Below the pieces are notes generated by a model. The model had not been told where the DNA came from. It searched no databases and saw only the letters and a list, made by a program, of their open reading frames with translations. A program made the position numbers and the translations under genes. Below, one piece after another: positions 54,241 through 63,627 of a stretch of 64,000 nucleotides of DNA (its first letter is position 1; every line of letters begins with the position of its first letter). This stretch comes from Oryzomonas sp. GTDB lineage: Bacteria > Desulfobacterota > Desulfuromonadia > Geobacterales > Pseudopelobacteraceae. The DNA lies in contig JARLHN010000039.1 in the NCBI GenBank assembly GCA_031292255.1, positions 50,020 through 114,019 of the forward strand, given 5' to 3'.

Positions 54241-55020
54241 CTACTGATTCAACGGGGCCGCTTCGAACGATGCGGCCTCTTGTTGTTGCATACCCGAGGC
54301 AAGGGTCTTATAAAGTTGCGATTGACGGTACTTGTCGAAAAACATGGGGAGCAGCTTATAGTGCCGCCCGACCATCTCGATCTCGTGCTGATCCTTCATC
54401 TTTTTCAGCACCCTGGCTACCGTTTCACGGGTGATCTGAACACGGTCGGCAATGTTCTGCTGCGAGAATACGGAATTGATAATGACGCCGTTGCTGTCCC
54501 GCATCCCCAGCGTCGTGCTGTAGTGGGCCAGGGTTGCCCTGATCTTTGACTCGGCATCGTTTATACCGATAATATTATGGAAGAGCCAACTTTCGCGCAG
54601 GCGCCGGCAGAGTACGGTGATGACCTGGCGCAGGGCCTCGTTGTTGTCCATAAAAAACTCGTCAAACGTGCTCTTTGATATCAAAATGACCCTGCACGGC
54701 TCCATGGCGATGACCGTGGCAAAATCGGTCTTGCCGTCCAGAAGCCCCATATCACCGAAGTAATCGCCGCGATGGCGGAACGCCATGACCCGTTCTTCCC
54801 CGCTGATCGACAGATCAACAACCCTGACCCGTCCCTTGAGGATGATGTACATCTGTTTGATACGTTCATCGGCATGAATAATGGTTTCATCCTTGTGGTA
54901 GCTGTAGATGTTGGATCTTTGCAGCAGTGCGGAGATTTCCTGATCGGAGAAGGTGAAAAACAGTGGGACCTCCCTGACGATCTTTGTTGCCAGTTCCGGA
55001 TCATACGCCCTTCGGATCAT
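54241..55020 (-). CDS. Crp/Fnr family transcription regulator
   Basis: This 259-residue protein has a cyclic nucleotide-binding fold at about 18-135 (YSYHKDETIIHADERIKQMYIILKG, then RHRGDYFGDMGLLDGK). A helix-turn-helix follows at about 180-225 (FSQQNIADRVQITRETVARVLKKMKD). No Cys cluster like that of Fnr is seen, so oxygen sensing by a 4Fe-4S site is unlikely. The ATG at 55020 has AAGGAG before it; a GTG at 55023 is the alternative. A single gene. Confidence 0.88.
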   Translation of the reverse strand: MIRRAYDPELATKIVREVPLFFTFSDQEISALLQRSNIYSYHKDETIIHADERIKQMYIILKGRVRVVDLSISGEERVMAFRHRGDYFGDMGLLDGKTDFATVIAMEPCRVILISKSTFDEFFMDNNEALRQVITVLCRRLRESWLFHNIIGINDAESKIRATLAHYSTTLGMRDSNGVIINSVFSQQNIADRVQITRETVARVLKKMKDQHEIEMVGRHYKLLPMFFDKYRQSQLYKTLASGMQQQEAASFEAAPLNQ

Positions 55021-55304
55021 CACACGCTCCTTGTCCGGGTGCCCCTTGGCACGAAATAGGTTCCGCGCCTGTCGGCATTTGAGTTGCCGTTTCGATGACA
55101 GCTCATTAAGCTCTATTCAGTATATCAAATTTTTTCGTATTGGCTTGTCACTCCAATTGCCAACGTTCAACCGAGTGGCGTCAGGTGATGATGCGGCCGG
55201 CAACTTGCGGAGGGTAACTCTGATACCTGCGGCGGCTATGGGGAAGGTTCTGAAGAGGGGGTGGGGTAATCTCCGGATATGCCATCGTGCCCCGGGAAAG
55301 TAAA

Positions 55305-55340
55305 AAACCGGCACTGTGAGGATACGGTGCCGGTCGATAT
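55305..55340 (-). terminator. Intrinsic terminator
   Basis: CCGGCACTG and CGGTGCCGG form a GC-rich stem followed on the minus strand by a T-run (AAAAAA on the plus strand). It ends the RHH gene. Confidence 0.8.
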
Positions 55341-55352
55341 TCCGGGTTTAGG

Positions 55353-55499
55353 TCAACAACTGCCGACGTCGCATTTCAGCCACTCTTCAAAAGCCTTCTT
55401 GACGATGTCCTTGCGGGTCTGCCCCAAATGGGCAGCCACCTTGTCGATTCTTTCCAGAAGTTCATCGGATACGCGGGTTGCAATGATTTGCGGTTTCAT
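55353..55499 (-). CDS. Ribbon-helix-helix protein
   Basis: This 48-residue protein fits the RHH fold: a strand (QIIATRVSD), a helix (ELLERIDKVAAHLG) and a second helix (TRKDIVKKAFEEWLK). The DNA-contact strand of Arc/MetJ-type repressors would be the first segment. It has no toxin gene next to it, so it may act alone. The ATG at 55499 is preceded by AAGAGGCG. The frame upstream of this ATG is open but has no protein character. Confidence 0.7.
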   Translation of the reverse strand: MKPQIIATRVSDELLERIDKVAAHLGQTRKDIVKKAFEEWLKCDVGSC

Positions 55500-55845
55500 G
55501 TGGGGGGACGCCTCTTCAATGTTTGGATGACTGTTGCAAGGAGAGCGGACGCTTCCTGAATCTCGTGTCTCTTCAGTGGACAACCGAACCCACAGGTCAG
55601 ACGGCCGAGTTGGTTTCGTTGATCTCATACGGGTCGGATACCGCCGCCCCCCATGCACTTCATGGGGGGCGGCAATCCTGTTTATAAGTTCATGCATGGC
55701 GCCAATGGCCCTTGACATGGGAACCCCATCCCGGAGTCCCTGTTGTCGGCATGGGCCTGTTCCATCGCTTGCAGCGCTACCCCGGATAATGTCTCGACAG
55801 ATGATCCGGATGAGCCATTGGTGCCTCCATTTTCGTTTCGAGCGG
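55500..55845. other. Intergenic region with a strong hairpin
   Basis: 346 bp between the RHH gene and the CoA-transferase gene. GCCGCCCCCCATG (55643-55655) pairs perfectly with CATGGGGGGCGGC (55661-55673). It follows the CoA-transferase gene and may terminate its transcript, though no T-run is present. Confidence 0.5.
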
Positions 55846-57408
55846 TCAAGCCTCCCAGTTGTCGATCTTCATGGTGCCGTTCTTGGCCAGGTTGACCTGC
55901 ATCTTGAACACCCGATCGAGCATCTGTGGTTCGTGGCCCGCCTTGCGCGCCAGGCACTCCTTCTTTGCAATGTCGAAGTATTCCTGCAGCAGGGGCTTGT
56001 AGTCCGGGTGGGCACAATTGTCGATGATGAGCTGTGCCCTGCTCTTCGGGTCCAGGCCGCGCAGGTCGGCCAGTCCCTGCTCCGTAACCAGCACGTCCAG
56101 GTCATGCTCGGTATGGTCCACGTGGGGCACGTGGGGAACAACGCAGGTGATGCCCGTCGGGTCGGTTTTGCTCGGCCTGGCCGACGGCGTATGCATGATG
56201 GAGAGGTAGGCGTTGCGGAGGAAGTCACCGGAACCGCCGATACCGTTTATCATCCTGGTGCCACCCACGAGGGTGGAGTTTGCATGGGCATAGATGTCGA
56301 ACTCCACCGGGGTATTCATGGCGATGCATCCCAGGCGGCGGATCGGCTCCGGGTGGTTGGCGATGGAGAGAGGACGCATCAGCACCTTGCTGCTGTACTT
56401 GTCCCAGTTGCCGTAAAAGCGTTTGAAACCCTCGACCGAATAGGAAAGGGAGACCGTGGAGGCGAAATCCAGCTTCCCGGAGTCGAAGAGGTCGAGCATG
56501 GTGTCCTGCAACACCTCGGTCCAGACATTCAATCCGGTGAACGGCCCCTTGGCGAGCCCGCCGATGACCGCGTTTGCGATGGAGCCTACGCCGGACTGAA
56601 GCGGCAGCAGGTTCTTGGGCAGGCGCCCCATCTTGACCTCTTGGGAAAAGAAGTCGATGATATGGGCGGCGATGGACTCCGAGGTCTCGTCCTGCTCGCT
56701 GAAGGAACGACCGTTATCGGGGCGGTCCGATTCGATGATGGCCACGATCCGGTCCGTATCCACCCGCACGTAGGGGCTGCCGGCCCGGTCGTCCACCCGG
56801 CTGATGAGATAAGGTTGGCGGTGGGGGGGGTTGACCGGTTCGATGATGTCGTGCAACCCCTCGAAATTCGGTATGGAGGTGTTGATCTCGATGATGATCT
56901 TATCGGCGATCTGAACGATCTCCGGCACGGCGCCGCAGGAGGCGGTCAGCACAAGTCCGCCGTTCTCCGTGATGGCGGAACATTCGATGATTGCGATGTC
57001 AAGGCGTCCGCCGTTCTCCTTGGTGTAGAAGCCATACCCCAGGTCCTGGGCAAACATGGAGAGATGCTTGTCCCCCATGCGGATGCGGCCCTCGTTGATG
57101 CCGGCCTGGATATTCTTGCCGGTCTGGTAGGGCCAGCGGCGGTCGATCATGTCCAGGGAAGCCCATCGGTCCTCGGTTTCGGCGCCGACCGAGGCGCCGA
57201 TGAACAGGTTGAATTTCAGCTTTCCCTGCAGCCCGTTCTTCTCCACGTGATCCGCAAGGGCGATGGGCACCATCTTGGGGTAACCGGCAGGGGTAAAGCC
57301 CGACCAGCCCACGTTCATCCCGTTCTCAAACATGGGGATGACATCCTCGACCTTCCTGATCCTGGAGTGGAGATTGGTTTTCCTGATCCTGTTGTGCAAT
57401 TCTGACAT
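55846..57408 (-). CDS. Acetyl-CoA hydrolase/transferase family (succinyl:acetate CoA-transferase type)
   Basis: This 520-residue protein has the family's sequence features: GWSGFTPAGYPKMVP near the N-terminus, QSGVGSIANAVIGGLAKGPF in the middle and GIGGSGDFLRNAYLSI towards the end. In Geobacter such enzymes couple acetate activation to the TCA cycle by moving CoA from succinyl-CoA to acetate; here that is by family, not shown. I start at MSELHN (57408), behind AAGGAG; longer starts at 57450 or beyond are less likely. It is divergent from a TetR gene. Confidence 0.87.
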   Translation of the reverse strand: MSELHNRIRKTNLHSRIRKVEDVIPMFENGMNVGWSGFTPAGYPKMVPIALADHVEKNGLQGKLKFNLFIGASVGAETEDRWASLDMIDRRWPYQTGKNIQAGINEGRIRMGDKHLSMFAQDLGYGFYTKENGGRLDIAIIECSAITENGGLVLTASCGAVPEIVQIADKIIIEINTSIPNFEGLHDIIEPVNPPHRQPYLISRVDDRAGSPYVRVDTDRIVAIIESDRPDNGRSFSEQDETSESIAAHIIDFFSQEVKMGRLPKNLLPLQSGVGSIANAVIGGLAKGPFTGLNVWTEVLQDTMLDLFDSGKLDFASTVSLSYSVEGFKRFYGNWDKYSSKVLMRPLSIANHPEPIRRLGCIAMNTPVEFDIYAHANSTLVGGTRMINGIGGSGDFLRNAYLSIMHTPSARPSKTDPTGITCVVPHVPHVDHTEHDLDVLVTEQGLADLRGLDPKSRAQLIIDNCAHPDYKPLLQEYFDIAKKECLARKAGHEPQMLDRVFKMQVNLAKNGTMKIDNWEA

Positions 57409-57616
57409 CTGTCCGCGTTCTCCTTCGTTAGTGTGATGGTTATGTTCCATTGGTGTCCGTTGTGCAGCGAGGGCAACATATCGAACGTTCGTTTGAATAC
57501 AAAATAACAATACGCTGTTTGTCCTGCAAGAACTTTTTTGCATACCATCTCCGGCATTGGATTTTGTGGACGACTTTGCTACTCTTGGCGCTACATTCGT
57601 TCGGATCGGAAGAGAC
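57409..57616. promoter_or_regulatory. Divergent promoter region with palindromic operator
   Basis: CGAACGTTCG (57482-57491) is a perfect 10-bp palindrome between the CoA-transferase gene and the divergent TetR gene, and ATTCGTTCGG at about 57596-57605 resembles half of it. Both are candidates for the TetR operator. Confidence 0.45.
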
Positions 57617-58213
57617 ATGACAAAAGAGGATTGCCGAAGCAGGTTGATGGAGGTGGGAACACGGCTGTTTGCCGAGCGCGGATTGCACGGGGTCAGCGTC
57701 AGGGAGTTGTCCCAGGCGGCCGGGGCGAGCATCTCCATGATTTCGTATTATTTCGGCAGCAAGGAGGGGCTGTACAGCTCGGTGCTGCAGGAGCAGTTCG
57801 CCAGTTTCGACCAGATCGAGGAGATCCGCCGGCAAGGGGCCGGTCCCCTGGTCGTGATCGAGGGGTACTTGCGCTGGACCATGCTGCGGCACCGCAACAA
57901 CCCGTACCTGCTGCGGTTTTATACCAGTGAACTCACCAATCCCACCGCCTGGTTCGCCGCCATCGTCTCGCCGGCCATCGCCAACGTGATCCGTATCCTT
58001 GCGGAGGTGATCGAAGAGGGGATGCGACAGGGGCTGTTCCGGCAGGATATCGAAGCCGTCAATGCCGCGCTGGCCCTTGCCGGCATGGTCAACTACTTCT
58101 TCCTCAGCACCCTGGCCACCGAGTCGTTGACCAGCCATTCGCCCGAACAGGACGAGCAGTTGATCCGCCAGTATACTGCCATCTTCACCACGGGGATCAT
58201 CGTGGCCGCCTAG
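57617..58213 (+). CDS. TetR family regulator (CecR-like)
   Basis: This 198-residue protein has the TetR helix-turn-helix (LMEVGTRLFAERGLHGVSV and AGASISMISYYFGSKEGLY) and a C-terminal effector domain ending in FTTGIIVAA. The ATG at 57617 follows GGAAGAG. It is divergent from the CoA-transferase gene, so it probably controls acetate or acyl-CoA metabolism there. Its stop codon (TAG) lies at the very left edge of repeat copy D, so the natural C-terminus may have been altered. Confidence 0.88.
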   Translation: MTKEDCRSRLMEVGTRLFAERGLHGVSVRELSQAAGASISMISYYFGSKEGLYSSVLQEQFASFDQIEEIRRQGAGPLVVIEGYLRWTMLRHRNNPYLLRFYTSELTNPTAWFAAIVSPAIANVIRILAEVIEEGMRQGLFRQDIEAVNAALALAGMVNYFFLSTLATESLTSHSPEQDEQLIRQYTAIFTTGIIVAA

Positions 58214-58373
58214 TGTACTGTGCGGTTAGTCGTCGGAAGTAATTCCTTTGCTATTTTGGCTGATGCCGAGGCGCGGCAACGCAGGCATAGCAGGGTCTGC
58301 ATCAAGGAGCCGCAACGACGGCAGCGGACAAAAGAGCCGGCATTACGAGTACGAACCAACCGCACTGGGCACT
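58212..58373 (+). repeat. 162-bp foldback repeat, copy D
   Basis: Same unit as A and B; ends AGTGTACTGTGCGGTTAGT and CAACCGCACTGGGCACT. It begins inside the stop codon of the TetR gene. Confidence 0.9.
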
Positions 58374-58496
58374 AAATTTCATCGCGAATCGGCCTGCCCG
58401 GGAAGGCCTATGGGTAAAGCCCGTCGGCATCTACCCGATTGTCTTTTGTCGGCTTGTGGGATAATATAATAGACATGGAATAAGGAGGTGCTCTCA

Positions 58497-58694
58497 ATGG
58501 CAACTCTGAATGATCGGAAAGTAGCGGAAAAAGAGACGGAAGAAATCGAGAAACTGGCCGGAGAAGCCGAAGTTCTGCTGGATGAAGCCGATGTCAAGAA
58601 GGATCTCAAAGAAAAACGGGGGATCATCAAACAGACCTTGTATGACGGCTCGAACAAACTCAAACACATCATCCCGAAAGGAAAACACCTATAG
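58497..58694 (+). CDS. Small charged coiled protein, unknown
   Basis: This 65-residue protein is highly charged and helical (KVAEKETEEIEKLAGEAEVLLDE...), ending in NKLKHIIPKGKHL. A strong binding site, AAGGAGGTG, stands before the ATG at 58497. No known family; it could be an adaptor or a small regulator. It lies about 120 bp after repeat copy D and before the HDOD kinase gene, in the same direction. Confidence 0.6.
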   Translation: MATLNDRKVAEKETEEIEKLAGEAEVLLDEADVKKDLKEKRGIIKQTLYDGSNKLKHIIPKGKHL

Positions 58695-58818
58695 GCGGAT
58701 AATACCTGTTCTGAATATAAAAATAATGCAGAATTGTGATGTTCTTGCGGCAAAAGTATGCTATGACGAAAACAAGTCGATAATCGTCAATTTCATTGCA
58801 TTACCAAGGAGGGATTGA

Positions 58819-60993
58819 TTGCATCAGATTCCGGGAGCTGTCCTTGACGCCATAGAATCGATCCAATTGGCGTCATTTCCGCAGGTATTGCTTCGATTTT
58901 TGAATGCGGTAAATGACGATCAGGCATCGATTGCCGAGTTGGCAACAATGGCCGGACAGGATCCGGCGTTGACTGCGCGGATTCTTACCGTGGCGAATTC
59001 GCCCGCGTTGCGGCCTGCGACAGAGATCAAGAGCCTTGACAAGGGTCTGGTTGTACTTGGCACCCGCCTCATGAAAACCTTGGCGGCATGCCTTGCCATC
59101 CAGAGCGTTTTTGCCCGCACTACCGGTGATCCCAGGTACAACTTGACCGGATTTTGGGCTCATTCCCTGCGTACCGCCGAATTGGCGTATTCCATTGCAT
59201 CCCATGTTGACTACCCTGATGCAGACGAAGCCTATCTGGCCGGCCTGATCCATGAGATAGGCCAGTTGCTCCTTCTGGGAGGCATGAGCGATCGTTACGG
59301 TATACTCCTTGACAGAAGCACCGACGAAGCCGCACTTCTGAACAATGAAGATTCGTTACTCGGTACGAATCATGCCGCTGTCGGCGCTTGGCTGGTCGAT
59401 CAGTGGCAGCTTTCGTCCTTCATGGCGGATGCCGTTCTTTTTCATCACAAACCTGCCAACGAGATCGTGCATGCCGATTTCCTGAGCCAGATCGTCTGGT
59501 CTGCGGATATTATCGGCAGCAACAAAACAACAGATCTTTTACAAAATGAATCGAACACGAATATTGCTGCTATCAAGTCCATCCTGGGCATCAAATTATC
59601 CGACGCAGTGGCCATCCAGCAGGTATGTTTCGAGCGTGTCGACATGTTGGCCGCTGCACTTGACATCCAGGAATCGTTTCAGGCGAAGACTATCCCGTAT
59701 TTATCAACCCCATTTGAATACTTCAGGCCAAAACTCAACGACAATGACGTGGCGTATTCCCGCATAGAATCACTGGTGCGTGATATGGCCATGATGCAAT
59801 CCCTGCAGCTGAGTCTGGCCGAACTCTGCAGAGAAAACGAAATTGTCACGGCAGTGCGCGAATCCGCCCGAATCCTGTTCGGACTTGGACGAATCGCTTT
59901 TCTTTTCGTGCAGCACGACAAAAAGTCGCTTTCCGGAGCGAATATCGGTGGCCAGTCGGACCTGTTCCAGCATATCGAAATCGGACTCGATCGTGTACAA
60001 AGTCTCGCGGCTGCCGTTGCCCTCGGGAAACAACCGTCCTCCACCTTCGATGATGAATGTCCGGCAACCGTCTCACTGGTGGATGTCCGGATAGCACGTG
60101 CCCTGAAATGTGAAGGTGTGCTGTACGTTCCGATGAGCGTCCGTGGAAATAACATCGGCGTCATGGCCTATGGAGTGAGCGCGGCCCAATATGCCAGGAT
60201 GCAGCCTCGTCTTGTCTGGATGGGCAATTTTGCCAATCTGGCCGCGGACAGCATTGAAACCTGGAGGGAATTGCGACGTCGCGAACAGGAACGTGAGACC
60301 GCCTTGACAAGCCGCTTCGAGCAACAGGCTCGCAAGGTCGTGCATGAGACGGGAAACCCGCTCGGCATCATAAAAAACTATCTGAAGATCGTCAGCAAAA
60401 AGCTGCCCGATGAGCTTGACGTGCAACAGGAGCTGAATATCCTCGGTGAGGAAATTGATCGCGTTACTCAAATTGTGCAGAGCTTGGGGGTACTTGTCGA
60501 AACTCCCCCGTCAACCGGCGTATTCGACGTCAATGTGGTGATCGGAGAGATGCTGGCGCTGTATGGTGAATCTTTATTCTCAAGTTGCGGCATAACACTG
60601 ATAAAGTCGTTGGAGGCAAATCTTTCCCCTGTCAGTGGAGACCGGGACGGCTTTAAACAGATCCTGTTCAATATCTGGAAAAACGGGTCCGAGGCGATGC
60701 CGGCAGGTGGCCACTTTATCATCTCGACGCGCGGGAATATCATACATGACACACGGCACTATATCGAAATCCATCTAAGCGACTCCGGTCCCGGCATTCC
60801 TCAAGATGTTATGGAGCGTCTGTTTCAGCCTCTGCCCACAAACAGACGCCCAGGGCATTCCGGTGTCGGATTGTCTATCGTGGCGTCACTGGTGGAACGC
60901 CTTGGTGGTCAAATAAACTGCCAGAGTCAGGCCGGCAAAGGGACAAGTTTCATTATTCTGCTGCCGCAACCCAAAGAGCGCCTAAAAGAGTGA
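58819..60993 (+). CDS. HDOD-domain histidine kinase
   Basis: This 724-residue protein has an HDOD domain at about 8-215 (LASFPQVLLRFLNAV, QDPALTARILTVANSP), a GAF-like region (about 340-480), HisKA with KVVHETGNPLGIIKNYL and HATPase with SDSGPGIPQDV and GVGLSIVASLVERL. HDOD domains are catalytically dead HD-type folds used in signalling. No membrane segment. The start is TTG at 58819 behind AGGAGGGAT. Its stop overlaps the next gene's GTG by 4 bases. Confidence 0.87.
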   Translation: MHQIPGAVLDAIESIQLASFPQVLLRFLNAVNDDQASIAELATMAGQDPALTARILTVANSPALRPATEIKSLDKGLVVLGTRLMKTLAACLAIQSVFARTTGDPRYNLTGFWAHSLRTAELAYSIASHVDYPDADEAYLAGLIHEIGQLLLLGGMSDRYGILLDRSTDEAALLNNEDSLLGTNHAAVGAWLVDQWQLSSFMADAVLFHHKPANEIVHADFLSQIVWSADIIGSNKTTDLLQNESNTNIAAIKSILGIKLSDAVAIQQVCFERVDMLAAALDIQESFQAKTIPYLSTPFEYFRPKLNDNDVAYSRIESLVRDMAMMQSLQLSLAELCRENEIVTAVRESARILFGLGRIAFLFVQHDKKSLSGANIGGQSDLFQHIEIGLDRVQSLAAAVALGKQPSSTFDDECPATVSLVDVRIARALKCEGVLYVPMSVRGNNIGVMAYGVSAAQYARMQPRLVWMGNFANLAADSIETWRELRRREQERETALTSRFEQQARKVVHETGNPLGIIKNYLKIVSKKLPDELDVQQELNILGEEIDRVTQIVQSLGVLVETPPSTGVFDVNVVIGEMLALYGESLFSSCGITLIKSLEANLSPVSGDRDGFKQILFNIWKNGSEAMPAGGHFIISTRGNIIHDTRHYIEIHLSDSGPGIPQDVMERLFQPLPTNRRPGHSGVGLSIVASLVERLGGQINCQSQAGKGTSFIILLPQPKERLKE

Positions 60994-63215
60994 ATTTTTT
61001 AGCCAGAACAAAATCAGACCCTTCCAATGATGGGGTTGGCCCACTACAGCGTATACTCATTGTCGACGATGAACCACGAATGCGCTCCAGCCTGCGCCAA
61101 CTCCTGGCCGGCGAAGGCAGGGATATCCTGGAGTGCGGAACCGGTGAAGATGCCATCACCGCGCTCAAGTCCCAGGACACGGCCCTTGTGCTTCTGGACA
61201 TCCATCTGCCGGGTATCTCCGGTTTGGACCTTATGGAGTGGATCGCCAGTTTCACGGCATCGACACGCGTCATCATGGTCAGTGCGGACGCAAACATCGA
61301 TTCCGCCATACGCGCCATGCGCGGCGGAGCCGTGGAATTCGTGCGCAAGCCTTATGATCTGGAAGAAATGCAGCTCAAGGTGGAGAATGCCCTGCATCGC
61401 AGCCGTCTGGAGCGAATCAACGCCTTGATGTCGGCACGTCTCGAATGCTCCGAGCGGATGCACCGGTTCCTGGTGGAAAACTCTCCGGACCTCATCTACA
61501 CACTCGATGCCAACGGTTGTTTCATGTTTATCAATGGCAGGGTCGAGTCGCTGCTTGGCTATTCACGAGATGAACTGATTGGGTGCAAGTACACACGTAT
61601 CGTTTACGAGGAAGATATCAGTATCGCCCACTGGGCCTTCACCGAGCGACGCCGCGACAATCGCGCCATGACAAACGTTGAAATCCGCTTGAAGGATAAA
61701 AACAGTCTCCACCACTTCAAGCCCCGCCTCATCGTAGCAACGGTAAGCGCCATGGGCGTTTATGACGAAGACAGCGGGAGCAATGAGCCGCTGGCGAAAC
61801 GATTTTTGGGCACCTACGGCGTTGCGCGAGATATCTCCGAACGCAAAAAAGCCGAAGAGACCATCAGTTTTCAGGCTTTGCACGACCATCTCACCCACCT
61901 GCCGAACCGGAGTCTGTTCAAGGACCGGCTCGAACATTCGCTTAGTCAGGCGAAACGTAATGGCGGGCTGGTAGGCGTTCTGTTTATTGATCTCGACCGT
62001 TTCAAGCTCGTGAATGATACCTATGGACATGCCGAGGGAGACGATCTTCTAAAGAACGTGGCTCAGCGCCTGCGCAACTGCGTCAGGGCCGGGGACACCC
62101 TTGCCCATCAGAGTGGGGACGAATTTACGGTGTTGTTGCCGGATCTCTATGGACCGGAGGATGCGAGCATCATTGCCGGGAAGATCCTGGATATACTGCA
62201 GGCGCCATTCCAGGTTCAAGGGCAGGAATTCCGGATAACGGCCAGCATCGGTATTGCTTTGTATCCCCAGGACGGAAATAGCGCCGATGTCTTGTTGAAG
62301 AATGCCGATATCGCCATGTATGAGGTAAAGTCCAGCGGCAAAAACAGCTATCTGTGTTTTACCGACAAGATGAATGTTTGCCATCATGAGCGTATTAGTC
62401 TTGAAAACGAGTTGCGGCAGGCCATCAAGTGCTCGGAATTTGAGTTATACTATCAGCCGCAGATCAGTATTCGCGGAGACAGTATTGTCGGGCTGGAGGC
62501 CTTGGTCCGATGGCAACATCCGACACATGGGTTATTGGGTCCGTCCAGCTTTATTGACATGGCAGAGGCATCGGGATTGGTTTGCAGCATCACCGATTGG
62601 GTATTGGCCGAGGCTTGCGGCCAAATGGCCCTATGGCGGGAAAGGGGGTTAGGTAATCTGCGCATGTCGGTCAATGTTTCACCGATGGAATTCGAACGCG
62701 GTGATTTTGTCGAAAGAATCAAAAGCAACCTTGCCAGATTTCACTTACCTGCCCATTGCCTGGATCTGGAAATCACCGAGAACCTGCTGTTGAACGATGA
62801 TTCAAGTATCATCGATAAAATGCGGCAACTACACAACCTGGGGGTGCGGATATCAATCGATGATTTCGGCACCCGCTATTCGTCACTCAACTACCTGCGC
62901 AAGTTCCCTATCAGCAGCATCAAGATCGACCAATCATTTGTTCGCGAACTGGTAGAGGGTGTTCGCGTCTCCCCGATTCTCCACGCAATTTTGGGTATAG
63001 CGCGAGGATTCGAACTGCATCTCGTGGCAGAGGGTGTTGAAACACCGTTTCAAATGAAAACCTTGAGCGAATTAGGTTGTGATGAGATGCAGGGGTATCT
63101 CTTCAGCAAACCCATACCAGGTGTCGCGGTCGAAGAGATGCTGATGAATTCACTCTCAAAGCTTAAACCTCAACGCCATGTCGGGGGCGCTGAAATTTCA
63201 AGCATATCATATTAA
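60990..63215 (+). CDS. Response regulator with PAS, GGDEF and EAL domains
   Basis: This 741-residue protein has a receiver (VDDE, D70 in LVLLDIHLPG, K in RKPYDLEE), PAS (about 158-285), GGDEF (about 290-455; the motif reads SGDEF, with D-L-D-R-F-K-L-V-N upstream) and EAL (about 465-715; EALVRW, ENLLL, DDFGTRYSSLNYL). The EAL residues look complete, so it may break c-di-GMP; the GGDEF may be active as well. Phosphate probably comes from the overlapping HDOD kinase. GTG start. Confidence 0.92.
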   Translation: MNFLARTKSDPSNDGVGPLQRILIVDDEPRMRSSLRQLLAGEGRDILECGTGEDAITALKSQDTALVLLDIHLPGISGLDLMEWIASFTASTRVIMVSADANIDSAIRAMRGGAVEFVRKPYDLEEMQLKVENALHRSRLERINALMSARLECSERMHRFLVENSPDLIYTLDANGCFMFINGRVESLLGYSRDELIGCKYTRIVYEEDISIAHWAFTERRRDNRAMTNVEIRLKDKNSLHHFKPRLIVATVSAMGVYDEDSGSNEPLAKRFLGTYGVARDISERKKAEETISFQALHDHLTHLPNRSLFKDRLEHSLSQAKRNGGLVGVLFIDLDRFKLVNDTYGHAEGDDLLKNVAQRLRNCVRAGDTLAHQSGDEFTVLLPDLYGPEDASIIAGKILDILQAPFQVQGQEFRITASIGIALYPQDGNSADVLLKNADIAMYEVKSSGKNSYLCFTDKMNVCHHERISLENELRQAIKCSEFELYYQPQISIRGDSIVGLEALVRWQHPTHGLLGPSSFIDMAEASGLVCSITDWVLAEACGQMALWRERGLGNLRMSVNVSPMEFERGDFVERIKSNLARFHLPAHCLDLEITENLLLNDDSSIIDKMRQLHNLGVRISIDDFGTRYSSLNYLRKFPISSIKIDQSFVRELVEGVRVSPILHAILGIARGFELHLVAEGVETPFQMKTLSELGCDEMQGYLFSKPIPGVAVEEMLMNSLSKLKPQRHVGGAEISSISY

Positions 63216-63627
63216 ACCCAGATGTTCCATTAGGCGGGGCAACGCGAAGCTCCTGCACGAGCCCTGTCGGACATATTCCGGGGCAGGCCGGAAAGAATGC
63301 TGCATCCCCGACGCCTTCCTTACCCCCGCCCTTCCCCCCGTCCCAACCCTGGCCTGCAATTAGTTTCCATCCGGAGTTTCCGGATGAGAAACAGGATACT
63401 TTTTCTGAAACGTTTTCGCGACTTCTTTCAAGTGACCGTTAAGATACGTCATGGGTCTGCCGGCAATTTCGACAGGCACCCCATCATAAAATACCTCTGT
63501 TATGCTACATGATTATCAAAGCAATTGAAGCCTGATTTATCTGTAAATATGATGTCAGATGTGTTAATAATTCCAAGTAAATGATTAAAAGCCACACATT
63601 CTGTGTGTAAAAACAAAAGATATCATT
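63216..63627. other. Intergenic region with one repeat fragment
   Basis: About 410 bp. It holds the palindrome at 63358-63392 and is AT-rich after about 63490, where the promoter of the next gene must be. No RNA gene seen. Confidence 0.4.
63358..63392. repeat. Palindromic fragment related to the 186-bp element
   Basis: AATTAGTTTCCATCCGGA (63358-63375) is identical to the terminal repeat of the element at 48130, followed by GTTTCCGGATGAGAAAC, so it forms a hairpin with CATCCGG and CCGGATG as arms. Confidence 0.75.

Noticed and set aside
58248-58469. Open frame starting MLFWLMPRRG, also found at 41806-42069 on the minus strand
   Set aside because: Both come from the same 162-bp repeat and continue into unrelated flanking DNA; no ribosome binding site. 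It is a by-product of the repeat.
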